64,000 nucleotides of DNA from Psychrobacter sp. NZS113 (lineage in GTDB: Bacteria; Pseudomonadota; Gammaproteobacteria; Pseudomonadales; Moraxellaceae). The stretch spans positions 310,001 through 374,000 of the forward strand of contig NZ_JADYWL010000004.1 in NCBI RefSeq assembly GCF_015864825.1. Reading direction: 5' to 3'. This document shows, piece by piece, positions 55,211 through 64,000 of this stretch. The notes under the pieces were generated by a model that did no database searches, was not told the origin of the DNA, and saw only the letters and a list, made by a program, of their open reading frames with translations. Numbering within the stretch: the stretch's first letter is position 1; each line of letters begins with the position of its first letter. The position numbers were made by a program, and so were the translations under genes.

Positions 55211-55259
55211 GATAGTAGGTTTGATATTTGCCACCTTAGAAAGGCAAATATAGAAATGC

Positions 55260-55293
55260 AAAACCGGACTACTGATTAGTAGTCCGGTTTTTT
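55260..55293 (+). terminator. Terminator between phoH and ybeY
   Basis: Perfect arms AAACCGGACTACT and AGTAGTCCGGTTT with loop GATT, then TTTTTT-type run. It suggests that ybeY has its own promoter in this genome or depends on read-through. Confidence 0.92.
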
Positions 55294-55400
55294 GCTGCTA
55301 GACTGATAATTAGCATAGTAGATTAGAGTTAGTAAGTTAGCCTTGAGTAGTTCTAGCAAATTAAACAAACGACATGACAATAAATTAAGGAGAGAACAAT

Positions 55401-56015
55401 ATGAGCCAGTATAACGACGATGACAGTTTTAGCCAAAATAAGGCAACTGATATCACTAATAATGATGAAAGCTTTGAGATATTAGACATCAGTGCAACGA
55501 GTAGTATTGATGACACACTACTCGATACTTTTTATCATCGTGACACGCTACTACCTGTGATGATGGCAACTTTAGATTATATAGATGGTCGCATTAATAG
55601 TGGTTTAGTACTGCCTTATTTTGCAGATATTGATGTTGAGTTATGGCTAGAAAAAGCCAAATCACTTGATATATATATCACTGATGAGACGGAAGGTCGT
55701 GAGTTGAATCTGGAAGCTCGAGGCAAGGATTATGCGACCAACATTCTGTCTTATCCTAGTGACTTGCCAGCCGCTATCATCGAGCTGATGCCGACCCTAG
55801 CGCTTGGTGAGCTGATTATCTGCCATGATGTGATAGTGCGTGAAGCCGCAGAACAAGAGAAAACTGTCGCACAGCACATTAGCCATCTACTAACACATGG
55901 TGTGCTGCACTTGCTTGGATTTGATCATGAGCTTGGACAAGCTGAACAAGATGAGATGGAGCAGTTTGAAATTGAGGTTTTGGCAGGCCTAAACCTACCA
56001 AACCCCTATTTATAA
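55401..56015 (+). CDS. ybeY: Endoribonuclease YbeY
   Basis: A 204-residue single-strand RNase that matures the 16S rRNA 3' end and acts in ribosome quality control. The zinc motif His-x3-His-x5-His is present in THGVLHLLGFDHE. An N-terminal acidic extension of about 45 residues is not in E. coli YbeY. AGGAGAGA lies before the ATG. It ends 10 bases from the end of the convergent mscS gene. Confidence 0.93.
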   Translation: MSQYNDDDSFSQNKATDITNNDESFEILDISATSSIDDTLLDTFYHRDTLLPVMMATLDYIDGRINSGLVLPYFADIDVELWLEKAKSLDIYITDETEGRELNLEARGKDYATNILSYPSDLPAAIIELMPTLALGELIICHDVIVREAAEQEKTVAQHISHLLTHGVLHLLGFDHELGQAEQDEMEQFEIEVLAGLNLPNPYL

Positions 56016-56025
56016 TGAATACGAT

Positions 56026-56910
56026 TTAAAGGTTTTGATCTTTCTCTAAAGATGGCAATGGCGATTCGTTTTTGTTGCCCATCAACATCTCTAAACCTTT
56101 AACATGTACACTGCGTTGCGGGAATGGAATGTCGATCTTATTATCATCAAGCGCATATTTAAACTGCTCAAGCAAATCACATTGCATACTCCACCAATCC
56201 GCATTGGTGGTCCAAACATTTAAGGTCAAATCAACTGAATTGTCCCCTAAGTTGGTCACACGTACGATAGGTGCAGGGTCGGTAAAGGCTAGCGGGTTGT
56301 CGGTGGCTAACTTTATCATGATATCTTTTGCGGTCTTGATATCGGCGTCGTAACCAATACCGATAGTGATATCGACGCGGCGATTGGGTAACGACGAATA
56401 GTTGATAGTCGCGGATGTGGTGATGTCACCATTAGGGATAATAATATCGTGATTAGTGGTCGTGGTCAGATGCGTATTGATCAGATTGATCTCAGACACC
56501 GTACCTGTATGACCCAGTATTTGCACGTAGTCACCACGGACAAATGGACGAAACGTCACAATCATAATACCAGCGGCAAAGTTAGACAGCTGATCCTTTA
56601 GTGATAGACCGATCGCAACGGCGGCACCACCTAGTATGGCTACGACCGATGTCGTTTGCACACCAACTTTGCTGAGCGCTGCTAGTACAACTACGACCAA
56701 TAGTACACCGTAGATTAAACGACCCAAAAAACTAGCGACAGTGTCATCTAAGTGGCTACGCAGCATGATTTTTTGTGCGATAGCGACTGCTTTTTTAGCA
56801 AGCCAACGACCCACGACAAATATTACTATTGCTAGTGCTACTTTTATTACTAGACTTAACGCACTGCTAGTTAGCGCAGCAATATCTATGGTAAAACCTA
56901 AAAATTCCAT
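56026..56910 (-). CDS. mscS: MscS family small-conductance mechanosensitive channel
   Basis: A 294-residue inner-membrane channel that releases solutes on hypo-osmotic shock. Three N-terminal helices are seen; the pore helix is GVQTTSVVAILGGAAVAIGLSLKDQLSNFAAGIMIV-like, with the Gly/Ala packing of MscS and the family motif LKDQLSNFAAG. The beta domain (FVRGDYVQILGHTGTV) and the C-terminal alpha-beta part follow. Length matches E. coli MscS (286). The promoter region ends at the MITE at 56968. Confidence 0.93.
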   Translation of the reverse strand: MEFLGFTIDIAALTSSALSLVIKVALAIVIFVVGRWLAKKAVAIAQKIMLRSHLDDTVASFLGRLIYGVLLVVVVLAALSKVGVQTTSVVAILGGAAVAIGLSLKDQLSNFAAGIMIVTFRPFVRGDYVQILGHTGTVSEINLINTHLTTTTNHDIIIPNGDITTSATINYSSLPNRRVDITIGIGYDADIKTAKDIMIKLATDNPLAFTDPAPIVRVTNLGDNSVDLTLNVWTTNADWWSMQCDLLEQFKYALDDNKIDIPFPQRSVHVKGLEMLMGNKNESPLPSLEKDQNL

Positions 56911-56967
56911 AATGACTCTTTATTTTATATCTGTATTTTATGAATTTGGGTATCTATCATATAAAAA

Positions 56968-57143
56968 CTAGGGCGTGTCATCGATTAGATTGTGATTCTT
57001 AAAATGAGAAAAATTGTAGATGAACGAGGAAGAAACTGCCGTTAATATGAACATATTGACAAAATTTCTAACGATGTTTAGCAAAATTTAGCCACTTTAA
57101 GGTCACTAAATGTATTAATGTGCTAATTGATGACACGCCCTAG
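56968..57143. mobile_element. 176-base MITE with CTAG-flanked inverted repeats
   Basis: The element starts CTAGGGCGTGTCATCGATTA and ends with the complement of CTAGGGCGTGTCATCAATTA, terminal inverted repeats of 20 bases with one mismatch (or 16 bases inside a CTAG target duplication). The inside is AT-rich with no open reading frame. Target CTAG and short perfect ends fit IS5-type transposition, which is an inference. It lies between the start of mscS and the end of tonB. Confidence 0.85.
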
Positions 57144-57145
57144 GA

Positions 57146-57180
57146 TAAAGCATAAACTATTATGCTTTATTCTAGTTTTT
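57146..57180. terminator. Hairpin downstream of tonB
   Basis: Arms ATAAAGCATA and TATGCTTTAT with a 6-base loop, then a T-run at 57175-57180 on the plus strand. It is AT-rich and lies 37-70 bases past the tonB stop on the minus strand, so the fit as a terminator for tonB is moderate. Confidence 0.5.
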
Positions 57181-57216
57181 ATCATTGATTACATTCGAAC
57201 CATCTTAAGAAGCATC

Positions 57217-58104
57217 TTAATAAGTCACGTTCACTTTATCGCTGTATTGATAGGTACGAATCAGACGCAACTCTACAATATCACTCATATCTTTAGTGAA
57301 TGCCCCAAAAGGTGCCGCTTGTCGTACAGACTGCTTTGCAGCTTCATCTAGTATCGTTGAGTTTGAGCTTTCTAACAGACGAATGGCTTTAATGTTGCCA
57401 TCGCTGCTAATAATGACCATCAGACGTACTTCACCAGTGATGCCTTGCGCGCGTGCTTGTACGGGATAATGTAGATTACCAATGCGCTCGACATGTTCAC
57501 GAAACGTGTTGATATAGTCCGCTGCTGCACCACGTGTCGTTGAATTACTATCGACAGTCACCACTTTAGATTTGGTAGCATAAACTTGTTGACGCTGAGA
57601 TAACTGCGCCTCTAAGGTGGCGACTTGTTTTCGTAGACGCTCCTCTTGTGCAATCATATCGTCTTGTTCTTTTTTGCTATCATTATCTGACTCTACATTG
57701 GCTTGGCGCCAACTTAACGTCGTACGTAGATAACTCTCTTGATACTGCTGCTGTCGAACTTGCCGTTGCAAGCTAATCACATCTTGTGTTTCACTCATTT
57801 GCTCAGCAGACAATGGGCTAATCTGATCCGTCTCTTGTCTCAGTTGCTCTTGTACTGTACCACCACCTTCTTGAGAGGCATCAGCAATAAAATGAGCATC
57901 CTCATTTGGCTTCATATTGTCAGTCAGTGCTTTTGCGACATCTTGCATCATCGCAGCGGGGTCTTTCCCCATAGAAAAGCTAACACCAAAAATAATAAGC
58001 ACATGTATACCAACTGCGATAACAATAGCGATAGGTAAACTAATATCTCGCTTAGGTACTTGTGCGGAAAAGTGATAGCTTTGTGAGTCTTTAATATAGG
58101 CCAC
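57217..58104 (-). CDS. tonB: TonB family energy-transducing protein
   Basis: A 295-residue protein with one N-terminal membrane helix (about 22-43, DISLPIAIVIAVGIHVLIIFG), a Gln/Glu-rich helical periplasmic linker with coiled-coil character (about 80-190), and a C-terminal TonB domain (NLHYPVQARAQGITGEVRLMVIISSDG). It passes energy from ExbBD to outer-membrane receptors. There are no exbB, exbD or receptor genes beside it. The linker lacks the Pro-rich repeats of E. coli TonB, so TolA-like rigidity is likely. Confidence 0.85.
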   Translation of the reverse strand: MAYIKDSQSYHFSAQVPKRDISLPIAIVIAVGIHVLIIFGVSFSMGKDPAAMMQDVAKALTDNMKPNEDAHFIADASQEGGGTVQEQLRQETDQISPLSAEQMSETQDVISLQRQVRQQQYQESYLRTTLSWRQANVESDNDSKKEQDDMIAQEERLRKQVATLEAQLSQRQQVYATKSKVVTVDSNSTTRGAAADYINTFREHVERIGNLHYPVQARAQGITGEVRLMVIISSDGNIKAIRLLESSNSTILDEAAKQSVRQAAPFGAFTKDMSDIVELRLIRTYQYSDKVNVTY

Positions 58105-58653
58105 AGTCGATCTCAGCTTATGGGTACGAGCTTATAAGTATAAAACAGCAAAAAATAAGCATCATAATGGTATGTATGATTTATTCTGGCGCTATCATAC
58201 CATGACATAGAATCATGTCACCACGAGAACCTGTACGTTAGCAATCTAACGCACTCATACAAGGTTTACAATTCTTTAGTCGAATGATTAAAAAATACCG
58301 TCAAATCTAATACAAATCGCATACGCCAGATGATAAAGCGTTAGTGATTGCGCTGTAGGCATCTTATATACCAACGTCTATAGGGTGAACACTATTATAA
58401 AAAATAGATTTCTTATTACCTACAATTTATATTTCCCCAAAATAATCGATGTCAGTGATATATTCTGATGTTCTATATCGATAGAATGAATGACTACAAA
58501 GTACATGTGTGCATTTTGAAGCCATCATATTTAATATATACTGTATTTCAATAAGCATCGTATTATCAATAAAAGCCCATCGACCATTTTTTGATCAGCT
58601 ATTCTGGGCGCGCTATACAATGATGCACCCCTATAATGATAAGGATAAGAAGT
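58105..58653. other. Divergent intergenic region tonB / hypothetical
   Basis: About 550 AT-rich bases. It should carry the tonB promoter. I looked for a Fur-box-like sequence and saw none I would claim. No small gene or repeat family copy was found. Confidence 0.5.
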
Positions 58654-59433
58654 TTGAGTGATTTTGATAACATGGATACTTCAGACAATTTTGACGAATT
58701 CTTTGAGAATTTAGGCTACCGATTCGACGAGTCATTTAGCGGTGGTTGGGAGCGCCTTACCCAATCTATCAGACAGATATATGATAGAACAACGGATAAA
58801 TTTGAAGATGAACTTGCGCTGCCAGTGACACAAGAGTACGTCAATGACGCACTACAGAAATTCGTCACAGATAACGTAAAGGCCATTTTAGAGTTGCGTG
58901 TTGAGATGCATGATGACTGGTTCCGCTTGTACTGTACGATTAACGTGTCAGGCATCTATGTGAAAATCGCAAGTAACTTTGGCTTGATTCATGTCCAGCT
59001 CGATCGTAATGTTCAGCGTTTTGTGTTTGGTCAGCAGACATATACTGACATACTCAACTTACGCTGCGAGTCTTTTCTAAAACGCCAAGGTGTCAAACTG
59101 TTCGTTTGGTTCTATCACAGTATTCTCAAAAAAGATCCGTTAGGATTTCTACTATCTTATATCAATATTGCCCGCGCAAAAGATGAAGTCATCTACATTG
59201 ATATTAATCGCTGGCTCAAAAATAACAAGAAAATCATAAGCACTCTACACAAAGTACAAGTGAATTATGGCGAGCTTGAAGAAGAGCAAATGATTTTAAA
59301 GACTCAGATTAATTATCGTGACTTACTAGCTGCAAGTAGCAACGAAGATATTATTAGTGACGATGATGAACCTGAGTTGATGCAAGGTCCTGTTAATCCC
59401 GTAGATGATGCGACTGAACCAAGCCAAGTTTAA
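58654..59433 (+). CDS. Hypothetical protein
   Basis: A 259-residue soluble protein with an acidic, aromatic N-terminus (DNFDEFFENLGYRFDESF) and an acidic C-terminal tail. No membrane helix, signal or known motif is seen. The start TTG at 58654-58656 is preferred because AAGGA lies 8 bases before it; the next ATG is at 58672 and an earlier in-frame ATG at 58636 overlaps the ribosome binding site. It has its own terminator. Function unknown. Confidence 0.62.
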   Translation: MSDFDNMDTSDNFDEFFENLGYRFDESFSGGWERLTQSIRQIYDRTTDKFEDELALPVTQEYVNDALQKFVTDNVKAILELRVEMHDDWFRLYCTINVSGIYVKIASNFGLIHVQLDRNVQRFVFGQQTYTDILNLRCESFLKRQGVKLFVWFYHSILKKDPLGFLLSYINIARAKDEVIYIDINRWLKNNKKIISTLHKVQVNYGELEEEQMILKTQINYRDLLAASSNEDIISDDDEPELMQGPVNPVDDATEPSQV

Positions 59434-59445
59434 CTGTTTCACCGT

Positions 59446-59495
59446 AAAAAAACGCTGACCTTCAAAGCAACAGTCTTTGAAGCTCAGCGTTTTTA
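59446..59495. terminator. Terminator between hypothetical gene and fpr
   Basis: Long stem: AAAAAACGCTGA...CTTCAAAG pairs with CTTTGAAG...CAGCGTTTTT around a CAACAGT loop, with A/T runs at both ends, so it can act for both convergent genes. Confidence 0.9.
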
Positions 59496-59539
59496 TTTTG
59501 TCAAAGCAGATCTGTAGAATACTCAAATCAGTTATATGG

Positions 59540-60367
59540 CTACCAATAGTTTTCTACAGCGATATTACCCTCGCCTCGGCGATTCATCACCAAACCTAAT
59601 GTCTTCAACGCCTCTTTGGTATCTTCGACCATATCTGGGTTGCCACATAACATGACATGCGTAGTATCGACATCCAAATCAATGCCTGCACGCGCTTGTA
59701 ACGTGCCGTCTAGTAGCAGCTTTGGCAGACGTTCTGCTAATGCGCCTTCGACAGGCTCACGAGTCACGATAGGGATAAATATTAATTTCGCTGGATTCTC
59801 AACTAACGGGCCAAAGTCTTCTTGCAGACTTTCAATCTTTTCAACGTAAGCGAGCTCTTCTAGCGAACGCGCGCTGTAGGCCAGTACAATATGCTCATAA
59901 TCTTCCCACGTCTTCAAATCCTGTAGCATGGATAAAAATGGTGCCAGACCAGTACCTGTCGCGAGCAACCATAGATCCTTGGGCAGTGGTTTTTGATAAC
60001 GCGCCAATGTTAAAAACCCAAATGGCAAGGTGTTGAGAAGCAACTCATCCCCTACTTGTAAATGTTGCAACTGTGAGGTAAATGCACCGTCAGGGATTAC
60101 GATAGAGAAAAACTCTAATACTTCGTCGAATGGCGAAGAGATAATCGAATACGCACGAAAGATGTCTTCATTTAATGCCGTATCAGAGGTGTCATCATTG
60201 GCTTCGATTTGCTGATAATACTTTAATTGACTGGGGTTGACACCCAAGCGCACGAACTGACCAGCAGTAAATTTAAAGCTGTCAGGACGGCTGACCGTAA
60301 AACTAAATAGGTTTGGCGTCCACGTGGTTTTGCTAAGCACGGTTACCGTTTGAATATTGTCACTCAT
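59540..60367 (-). CDS. fpr: Ferredoxin/flavodoxin--NADP(+) reductase
   Basis: A 275-residue FAD enzyme moving electrons between NADPH and ferredoxin or flavodoxin. FAD motif RAYSIISSP (Arg-x-Tyr-Ser), the NADP site ATGTGLAPFLSML, CGNPDMVEDTKEAL, and the C-terminal GEGNIAVENYW are typical of the bacterial subclass with a C-terminal aromatic residue. A short insert near residue 60 (DDTSDTALNED) is unusual. No redox regulator is adjacent. Confidence 0.92.
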   Translation of the reverse strand: MSDNIQTVTVLSKTTWTPNLFSFTVSRPDSFKFTAGQFVRLGVNPSQLKYYQQIEANDDTSDTALNEDIFRAYSIISSPFDEVLEFFSIVIPDGAFTSQLQHLQVGDELLLNTLPFGFLTLARYQKPLPKDLWLLATGTGLAPFLSMLQDLKTWEDYEHIVLAYSARSLEELAYVEKIESLQEDFGPLVENPAKLIFIPIVTREPVEGALAERLPKLLLDGTLQARAGIDLDVDTTHVMLCGNPDMVEDTKEALKTLGLVMNRRGEGNIAVENYW

Positions 60368-60432
60368 AAGAATTGGCCACTCGCTTTTTATTGTTAGTTA
60401 TTTTTATAAAACTTTAAACGATACAAAATAAA

Positions 60433-60471
60433 AGATGCGCCAAGCTTATCATAAAGCTGGCGCATCTTGGT
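60433..60471. terminator. Terminator of nuoN
   Basis: Arms AAGATGCGCCAAGCTT and AAGCTGGCGCATCTT around ATCAT, with A and T runs. It lies about 60 bases past the nuoN stop and upstream of fpr, so it probably ends the nuo operon. Confidence 0.88.
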
Positions 60472-60531
60472 TTTCTAACCGTAACAGTAGATAAGACACA
60501 TGCAGCGACTTATCTCACCTCTATCTTAAAA

Positions 60532-62010
60532 TTACCAAATACGTGCTAAATTTGACCATTCAATCATATTGCTTGGCAAGATACCGAAGAAGATAATCAT
60601 CGCTGTGACCGCAATAATCATGATACCGCCAGTACGCATCGCCCATTGGCTAGAAACATCGAATTCAATAAACTGCTTAGGACGTTTAAACAGCGTAAGC
60701 ATCACACGCAGATAATAGAATAGACCGATCGAGCTGCCTAAAATAATCATTGCTGCCAAGAACCAGTTGGTTCCTTGTACCGCAGCCAATATGGCAAATA
60801 GCTTAGTGATAAAGCCTGCCGTCAACGGAATACCAGCCAATGACAACATCATGATAGTCATAACTGCAGTCAGCACTGGACGACGCCAGAACAGCCCTTG
60901 ATAATGAGTCAACTCATCAGCTTCACCAGATAGACGATACGGACTCGACATGAGAGTCACTACCCCAAAGGCACCGATAGAGGTCAATGCGTAAACAGCC
61001 ATATACATACTAGAGATGCTATCCGCTGCCCTCCCAATGCTGACAATCACGATCAACACATAGCCCATATGAGAAATAGAAGAATAACCTAGTAGGCGTT
61101 TCAGACTGGTCTGACGTACGGCTAGTAAGTTACCCACCAAGATAGATAAGGTCGCCATTACCATCAATAACATTTGCACTGATGGTAGTGCTAGCAAAGC
61201 GGTATCAATTAAGAATCGCACCGCAAGGGCCATCATCGCAACTTTTGATACAGATGCCAAGAAGGTCGCGATAGGTGCTGGTGCGCCCTCGTACACATCT
61301 GGCGTCCACATATGAAAAGGGGCAGCAGACAGTTTAAACGCAATACCAAACATCATCATCGCCGCGCCTAATATCAACAGTGGCGATTCAAAAAGATTAC
61401 TCAATTCCACACTAATAGGCTTAAATGCCAGTGACCCTACTTCTGCATAAATAAATGCCATACCCATCAATAAAGTGGCCGAGGCCGTCGCAGATAGCAC
61501 TAGGTACTTTAGACCAGACTCAAGTGAGTTTTTGCGCATATAAGTGTATGACAGCATACCGTACAGTGGTATAGACAGCATCTCTAAGCTCATAAAGAAT
61601 GACGCTAGATGCTGAGCACTGACCATCAGCAAAGCACCAATCGTCGATAACAACATGAGCAAATACAGCTCTTCTTTATTGTCCTTGAGGTTTGCTAAGT
61701 ACGCATAAGACAGCGTACAGCAAGCCAATGCACAGATAAAAATGATTACCATATTAAACTGAGCAAAGTTATCAATCACAAATAACTGTTCAGCACTTGG
61801 TATCATGGTTCCACTGTTCACGATGCCAGTCATTTGACCAAGCAAAGTAAATAAACCAATGTTTAAACCAACGACGGTAACTGTACCCGTCACCATATGT
61901 GAGCGTTTAACTGCGATGGCAATCATGACCACTAGTACCGTAATCACTACGGTAATGATTGGCGCATAAGGCAACAATCCCATCAAATCATTCATCGTAA
62001 TATCATTCAT
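60532..62010 (-). CDS. nuoN: NADH-quinone oxidoreductase subunit N
   Basis: A 492-residue antiporter-like membrane subunit of complex I with fourteen predicted helices, one of three that pump protons. FKLSAAPFHMWTPDVYEGAPAP holds the conserved helix with the ion-path Lys and His; LLGYSSISHMGYVL is the second antiporter signature. The start ATG is 3 bases after the nuoM stop, with GGAGG inside the nuoM 3' end. It is the last gene of the operon, before the terminator at 60433. Confidence 0.97.
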   Translation of the reverse strand: MNDITMNDLMGLLPYAPIITVVITVLVVMIAIAVKRSHMVTGTVTVVGLNIGLFTLLGQMTGIVNSGTMIPSAEQLFVIDNFAQFNMVIIFICALACCTLSYAYLANLKDNKEELYLLMLLSTIGALLMVSAQHLASFFMSLEMLSIPLYGMLSYTYMRKNSLESGLKYLVLSATASATLLMGMAFIYAEVGSLAFKPISVELSNLFESPLLILGAAMMMFGIAFKLSAAPFHMWTPDVYEGAPAPIATFLASVSKVAMMALAVRFLIDTALLALPSVQMLLMVMATLSILVGNLLAVRQTSLKRLLGYSSISHMGYVLIVIVSIGRAADSISSMYMAVYALTSIGAFGVVTLMSSPYRLSGEADELTHYQGLFWRRPVLTAVMTIMMLSLAGIPLTAGFITKLFAILAAVQGTNWFLAAMIILGSSIGLFYYLRVMLTLFKRPKQFIEFDVSSQWAMRTGGIMIIAVTAMIIFFGILPSNMIEWSNLARIW

Positions 62011-62013
62011 GAC

Positions 62014-63639
62014 TTAACGTGCCTCCATTGCATCAAGCAGGTGCGACGCATCTACTTGTGTTACTTGACTATAGGTATATGCATTGTTAATCCACTGCAT
62101 CGCGTGACTTGACGTATCAAGGAAAGGCTGTGGATATAACCCAAGCCAAACCAGTCCGGCAGCTAGCATTAGTAACAATGACAACTCACGCTTGCCCAAA
62201 TCTTTGAGTTTGCGCGGTGGCAAACCATGTGACTTAGTTTCTTGTATTGCGACCTCTTGGATGTTGTTTTTACCAAATAACGCGCGATGAATCAGAATAA
62301 GTGAGTATAGCCCTGCTAGTACCAAACTGAATGTCGCAAAGACTACAAACACAGGGTATTGAGCAAATGAGCCAAATAAAATCATGAACTCGCCAATGAA
62401 GTTACCTGTACCTGGGATACCAAGTAACGCTGCGCAGAAGAACATCAATATCGGCGCATAATAGCGGAACTGCCCCCACATGCCACCCATTAAGGTCAAA
62501 TCACGTGTGTGCAGGCGCTCATATAACTGACCAGCCATAATGAACAATGCCGCTGAGCTAAGACCATGTGCCAGCATCTGAATCATCAAACCTTGCAAGC
62601 TGAGTAACGTACCAGCATAGATTGCTAAGACCACAAAACCCATGTGCGAGATACTAGTATAAGCCAGCAAACGCTTCATATCGGTCTGCATAAAGGCTAG
62701 CCATGCCCCATAGAAGATACCAATCGTACCTAAGGTGATCGCTATCGGCGCAAACTCTTGTGACGCTGCTGGGAATAGTGGTAAGACAAAACGAATCAGA
62801 CCGTATGCTGCAGTTTTAATCAGTACACCAGCCAAATCCACTGAGCCTGCCGTTGGTGCCTGTGCATGCGCATCTGGCAACCAACCATGGAAAGGGATAA
62901 TTGGCAATTTCACCGCAAAACCGATAAAGAAACACAGCATGATTGGATATTCCCAACCACCCAGCGACGTACCGAGCAAGTCATTATAGTTGAAGCTTAC
63001 CACGCCTTTTTGCGCGTAGCTAATAATGACCAACATCAAGATACCAATGAGCATAATCAGCCCAGAAGCTTGGGTATAAATAAAGAACTTGGTTGCTGCA
63101 TATTCTTTGGTTTTGCCAACCACATCATGACCCCAAATCGCGATCAAGAAGTAGATAGGAACCAGCATCATCTCCCAAAAGAAGAAGAACAAGAACAGAT
63201 CAATGGCTAAGAAAACACCAATGACGCCACCTAAGCTCCATAACAAGTTCAGGTGAAAGAAACCAACTCGGCGTTGGATCTCATTCCACGAACAGGCAAC
63301 CGCTGCAATACCGAGCAGTCCTGTCAAAGCCACCATCATCAGTGACAAACCATCTAATGCCAAATGAAAGCTAATACCAAAGCTCGGTATCCATGGCACG
63401 CTGAATTCAGCAACCCAAGGCACATTTGCGCTTGGGGCAATCACTTGCTTACTCATTCCGCTAAAGTCACCGTAATGCCACAATACTAATGACAATACAA
63501 AGGTCAGCGTCATGCCGATTAAAGCAATCCAGCGCGGTAGACGTTTATTAAACCGTTCGACCAACCAACATAGCAATCCTGCAATAAAAGGAATTGCGAT
63601 TAATGCTGGTAGCATCCACGTTTGTTGTAACTCAATCAT
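62014..63639 (-). CDS. nuoM: NADH-quinone oxidoreductase subunit M
   Basis: A 541-residue antiporter-like membrane subunit of complex I. The conserved Glu helix FFFWEMMLVPIYFLIAIWG, the Lys helix AVKLPIIPFHGWLPDAHAQAPTAGSV and LLAYTSISHMGFVVLAI are complete. About fourteen helices are seen, ending in a short cytoplasmic tail. It starts 1 base after nuoL and is followed by nuoN, the standard order. Confidence 0.97.
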   Translation of the reverse strand: MIELQQTWMLPALIAIPFIAGLLCWLVERFNKRLPRWIALIGMTLTFVLSLVLWHYGDFSGMSKQVIAPSANVPWVAEFSVPWIPSFGISFHLALDGLSLMMVALTGLLGIAAVACSWNEIQRRVGFFHLNLLWSLGGVIGVFLAIDLFLFFFFWEMMLVPIYFLIAIWGHDVVGKTKEYAATKFFIYTQASGLIMLIGILMLVIISYAQKGVVSFNYNDLLGTSLGGWEYPIMLCFFIGFAVKLPIIPFHGWLPDAHAQAPTAGSVDLAGVLIKTAAYGLIRFVLPLFPAASQEFAPIAITLGTIGIFYGAWLAFMQTDMKRLLAYTSISHMGFVVLAIYAGTLLSLQGLMIQMLAHGLSSAALFIMAGQLYERLHTRDLTLMGGMWGQFRYYAPILMFFCAALLGIPGTGNFIGEFMILFGSFAQYPVFVVFATFSLVLAGLYSLILIHRALFGKNNIQEVAIQETKSHGLPPRKLKDLGKRELSLLLMLAAGLVWLGLYPQPFLDTSSHAMQWINNAYTYSQVTQVDASHLLDAMEAR

Positions 63640-63640
63640 C

Positions 63641-64000
63641 TTATACCACCGTCATCATTACCAGCACCAGCAATATAGCCATACCCAAGCCAAAGCTTGC
63701 AGCATAACCTCGAAGTGACCCTGTTTGCGTCGCAGACAACACCTTATTACCTACTGAAGCCAGCTTAGGTAGGATGAGCCACGTTTTATCAATAGGGTCG
63801 GCTTTAAGTAAGCGGCCGATGAACAAAAAGGGTTTTACGAAAATTACATCGTATAGCGCATCGAAGCCTAGGCCATGATAGCACCAGTGATATAGCGCCC
63901 CACCAATACGTGAGCGCTTAAAGCTGGTAAGCATTCTACCTTTATCTAAGACGTATAATAATGCTGCCAATATCAAGCCCGCGCCCATTGCACCCATCGC
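63641..64000 (-). CDS. nuoL: NADH-quinone oxidoreductase subunit L (C-terminal fragment)
   Basis: The last 119 codons or so of nuoL; the gene continues past the right edge. The fragment has a hydrophobic helix, the long amphipathic helix region that braces NuoM and NuoN (GLGFDALYDVIFVKPFLFIGRLLKADPIDKT-type), and a final membrane helix. Identification rests on the position before nuoM and on this C-terminal pattern. Confidence 0.92.
   Translation of the reverse strand, partial: AMGAMGAGLILAALLYVLDKGRMLTSFKRSRIGGALYHWCYHGLGFDALYDVIFVKPFLFIGRLLKADPIDKTWLILPKLASVGNKVLSATQTGSLRGYAASFGLGMAILLVLVMMTVV

Noticed and set aside
56968..57143. MITE ends read as a long terminator hairpin
   Set aside because: The arms are 130 bases apart and flanked by CTAG on both sides; transposon ends explain this better, and a separate hairpin lies next to it.
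62866..63210. 114-codon plus-strand frame over nuoM
   Set aside because: Antisense to conserved membrane helices of NuoM.

Overview
The window reads as chromosome of a gammaproteobacterium of the family Moraxellaceae, most like Psychrobacter. This assignment is inferred from gene content and order (pilW-like gene next to rlmN, purA-hisZ, phoH-ybeY, nuoLMN, a solitary trimethylamine monooxygenase) and from protein sequences as I remember them; no search was run. No rRNA, tRNA, CRISPR array, prophage or complete insertion sequence was seen.

Layout. 1-10.6 kb: housekeeping genes (type IV pilus lipoprotein fragment, rlmN, ndk, purA, hisZ, a DUF2237 gene, corA-type channel, small lipoprotein, psiE-like gene, folD), separated by copies of a short interspersed repeat. 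10.8-28.9 kb: a Wzy-dependent capsule/exopolysaccharide locus read leftward from wza: wza, wzb, wzc, a membrane nucleotide-sugar 4,6-dehydratase, Wzx flippase, five glycosyltransferases, a PP-loop/QueC-like protein, a polysaccharide pyruvyltransferase family protein, an EpsG-like polymerase, a PglC-type initiating phosphoglycosyl transferase and a DegT-type aminotransferase. 29.4-33 kb: rluB and three adjacent hypothetical genes that look like diverged copies of one another. 33-36.1 kb: argO-like exporter, Tmm, MarC. 36.4-42 kb: a NAD block (nadC, nrtR, nadA, nadB) with matching palindromes in front of nadC and between nrtR and nadA. 42-47.7 kb: a lipid-type block with a CdsA homologue facing a tight operon that encodes a CDP-alcohol phosphatidyltransferase / alpha-beta hydrolase / methyltransferase fusion, a patatin-like protein lacking its catalytic residues, and a short-chain dehydrogenase. 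47.9-60.4 kb: lysO-like exporter, two hypotheticals, two ubiquinone-type hydroxylases, phoH, ybeY, MscS, a MITE, TonB, a hypothetical and fpr. 60.5-64 kb: nuoN, nuoM and the C-terminal end of nuoL, running off the window.

Pathways that work together here are polysaccharide assembly (export and phosphorylation control by Wza-Wzb-Wzc, building of a 4-amino-6-deoxy sugar, lipid-linked initiation, flipping and polymerisation), de novo NAD synthesis under a likely NrtR repressor, and a lipid pathway whose product I cannot name. The best candidates for undescribed biology are the lipid block at 42-47.7 kb, the three-paralogue set at 30.6-32.9 kb, the PP-loop plus pyruvyltransferase pair in the capsule locus, and the repeat families, one of which supplies the last codons of the sugar transferase gene.
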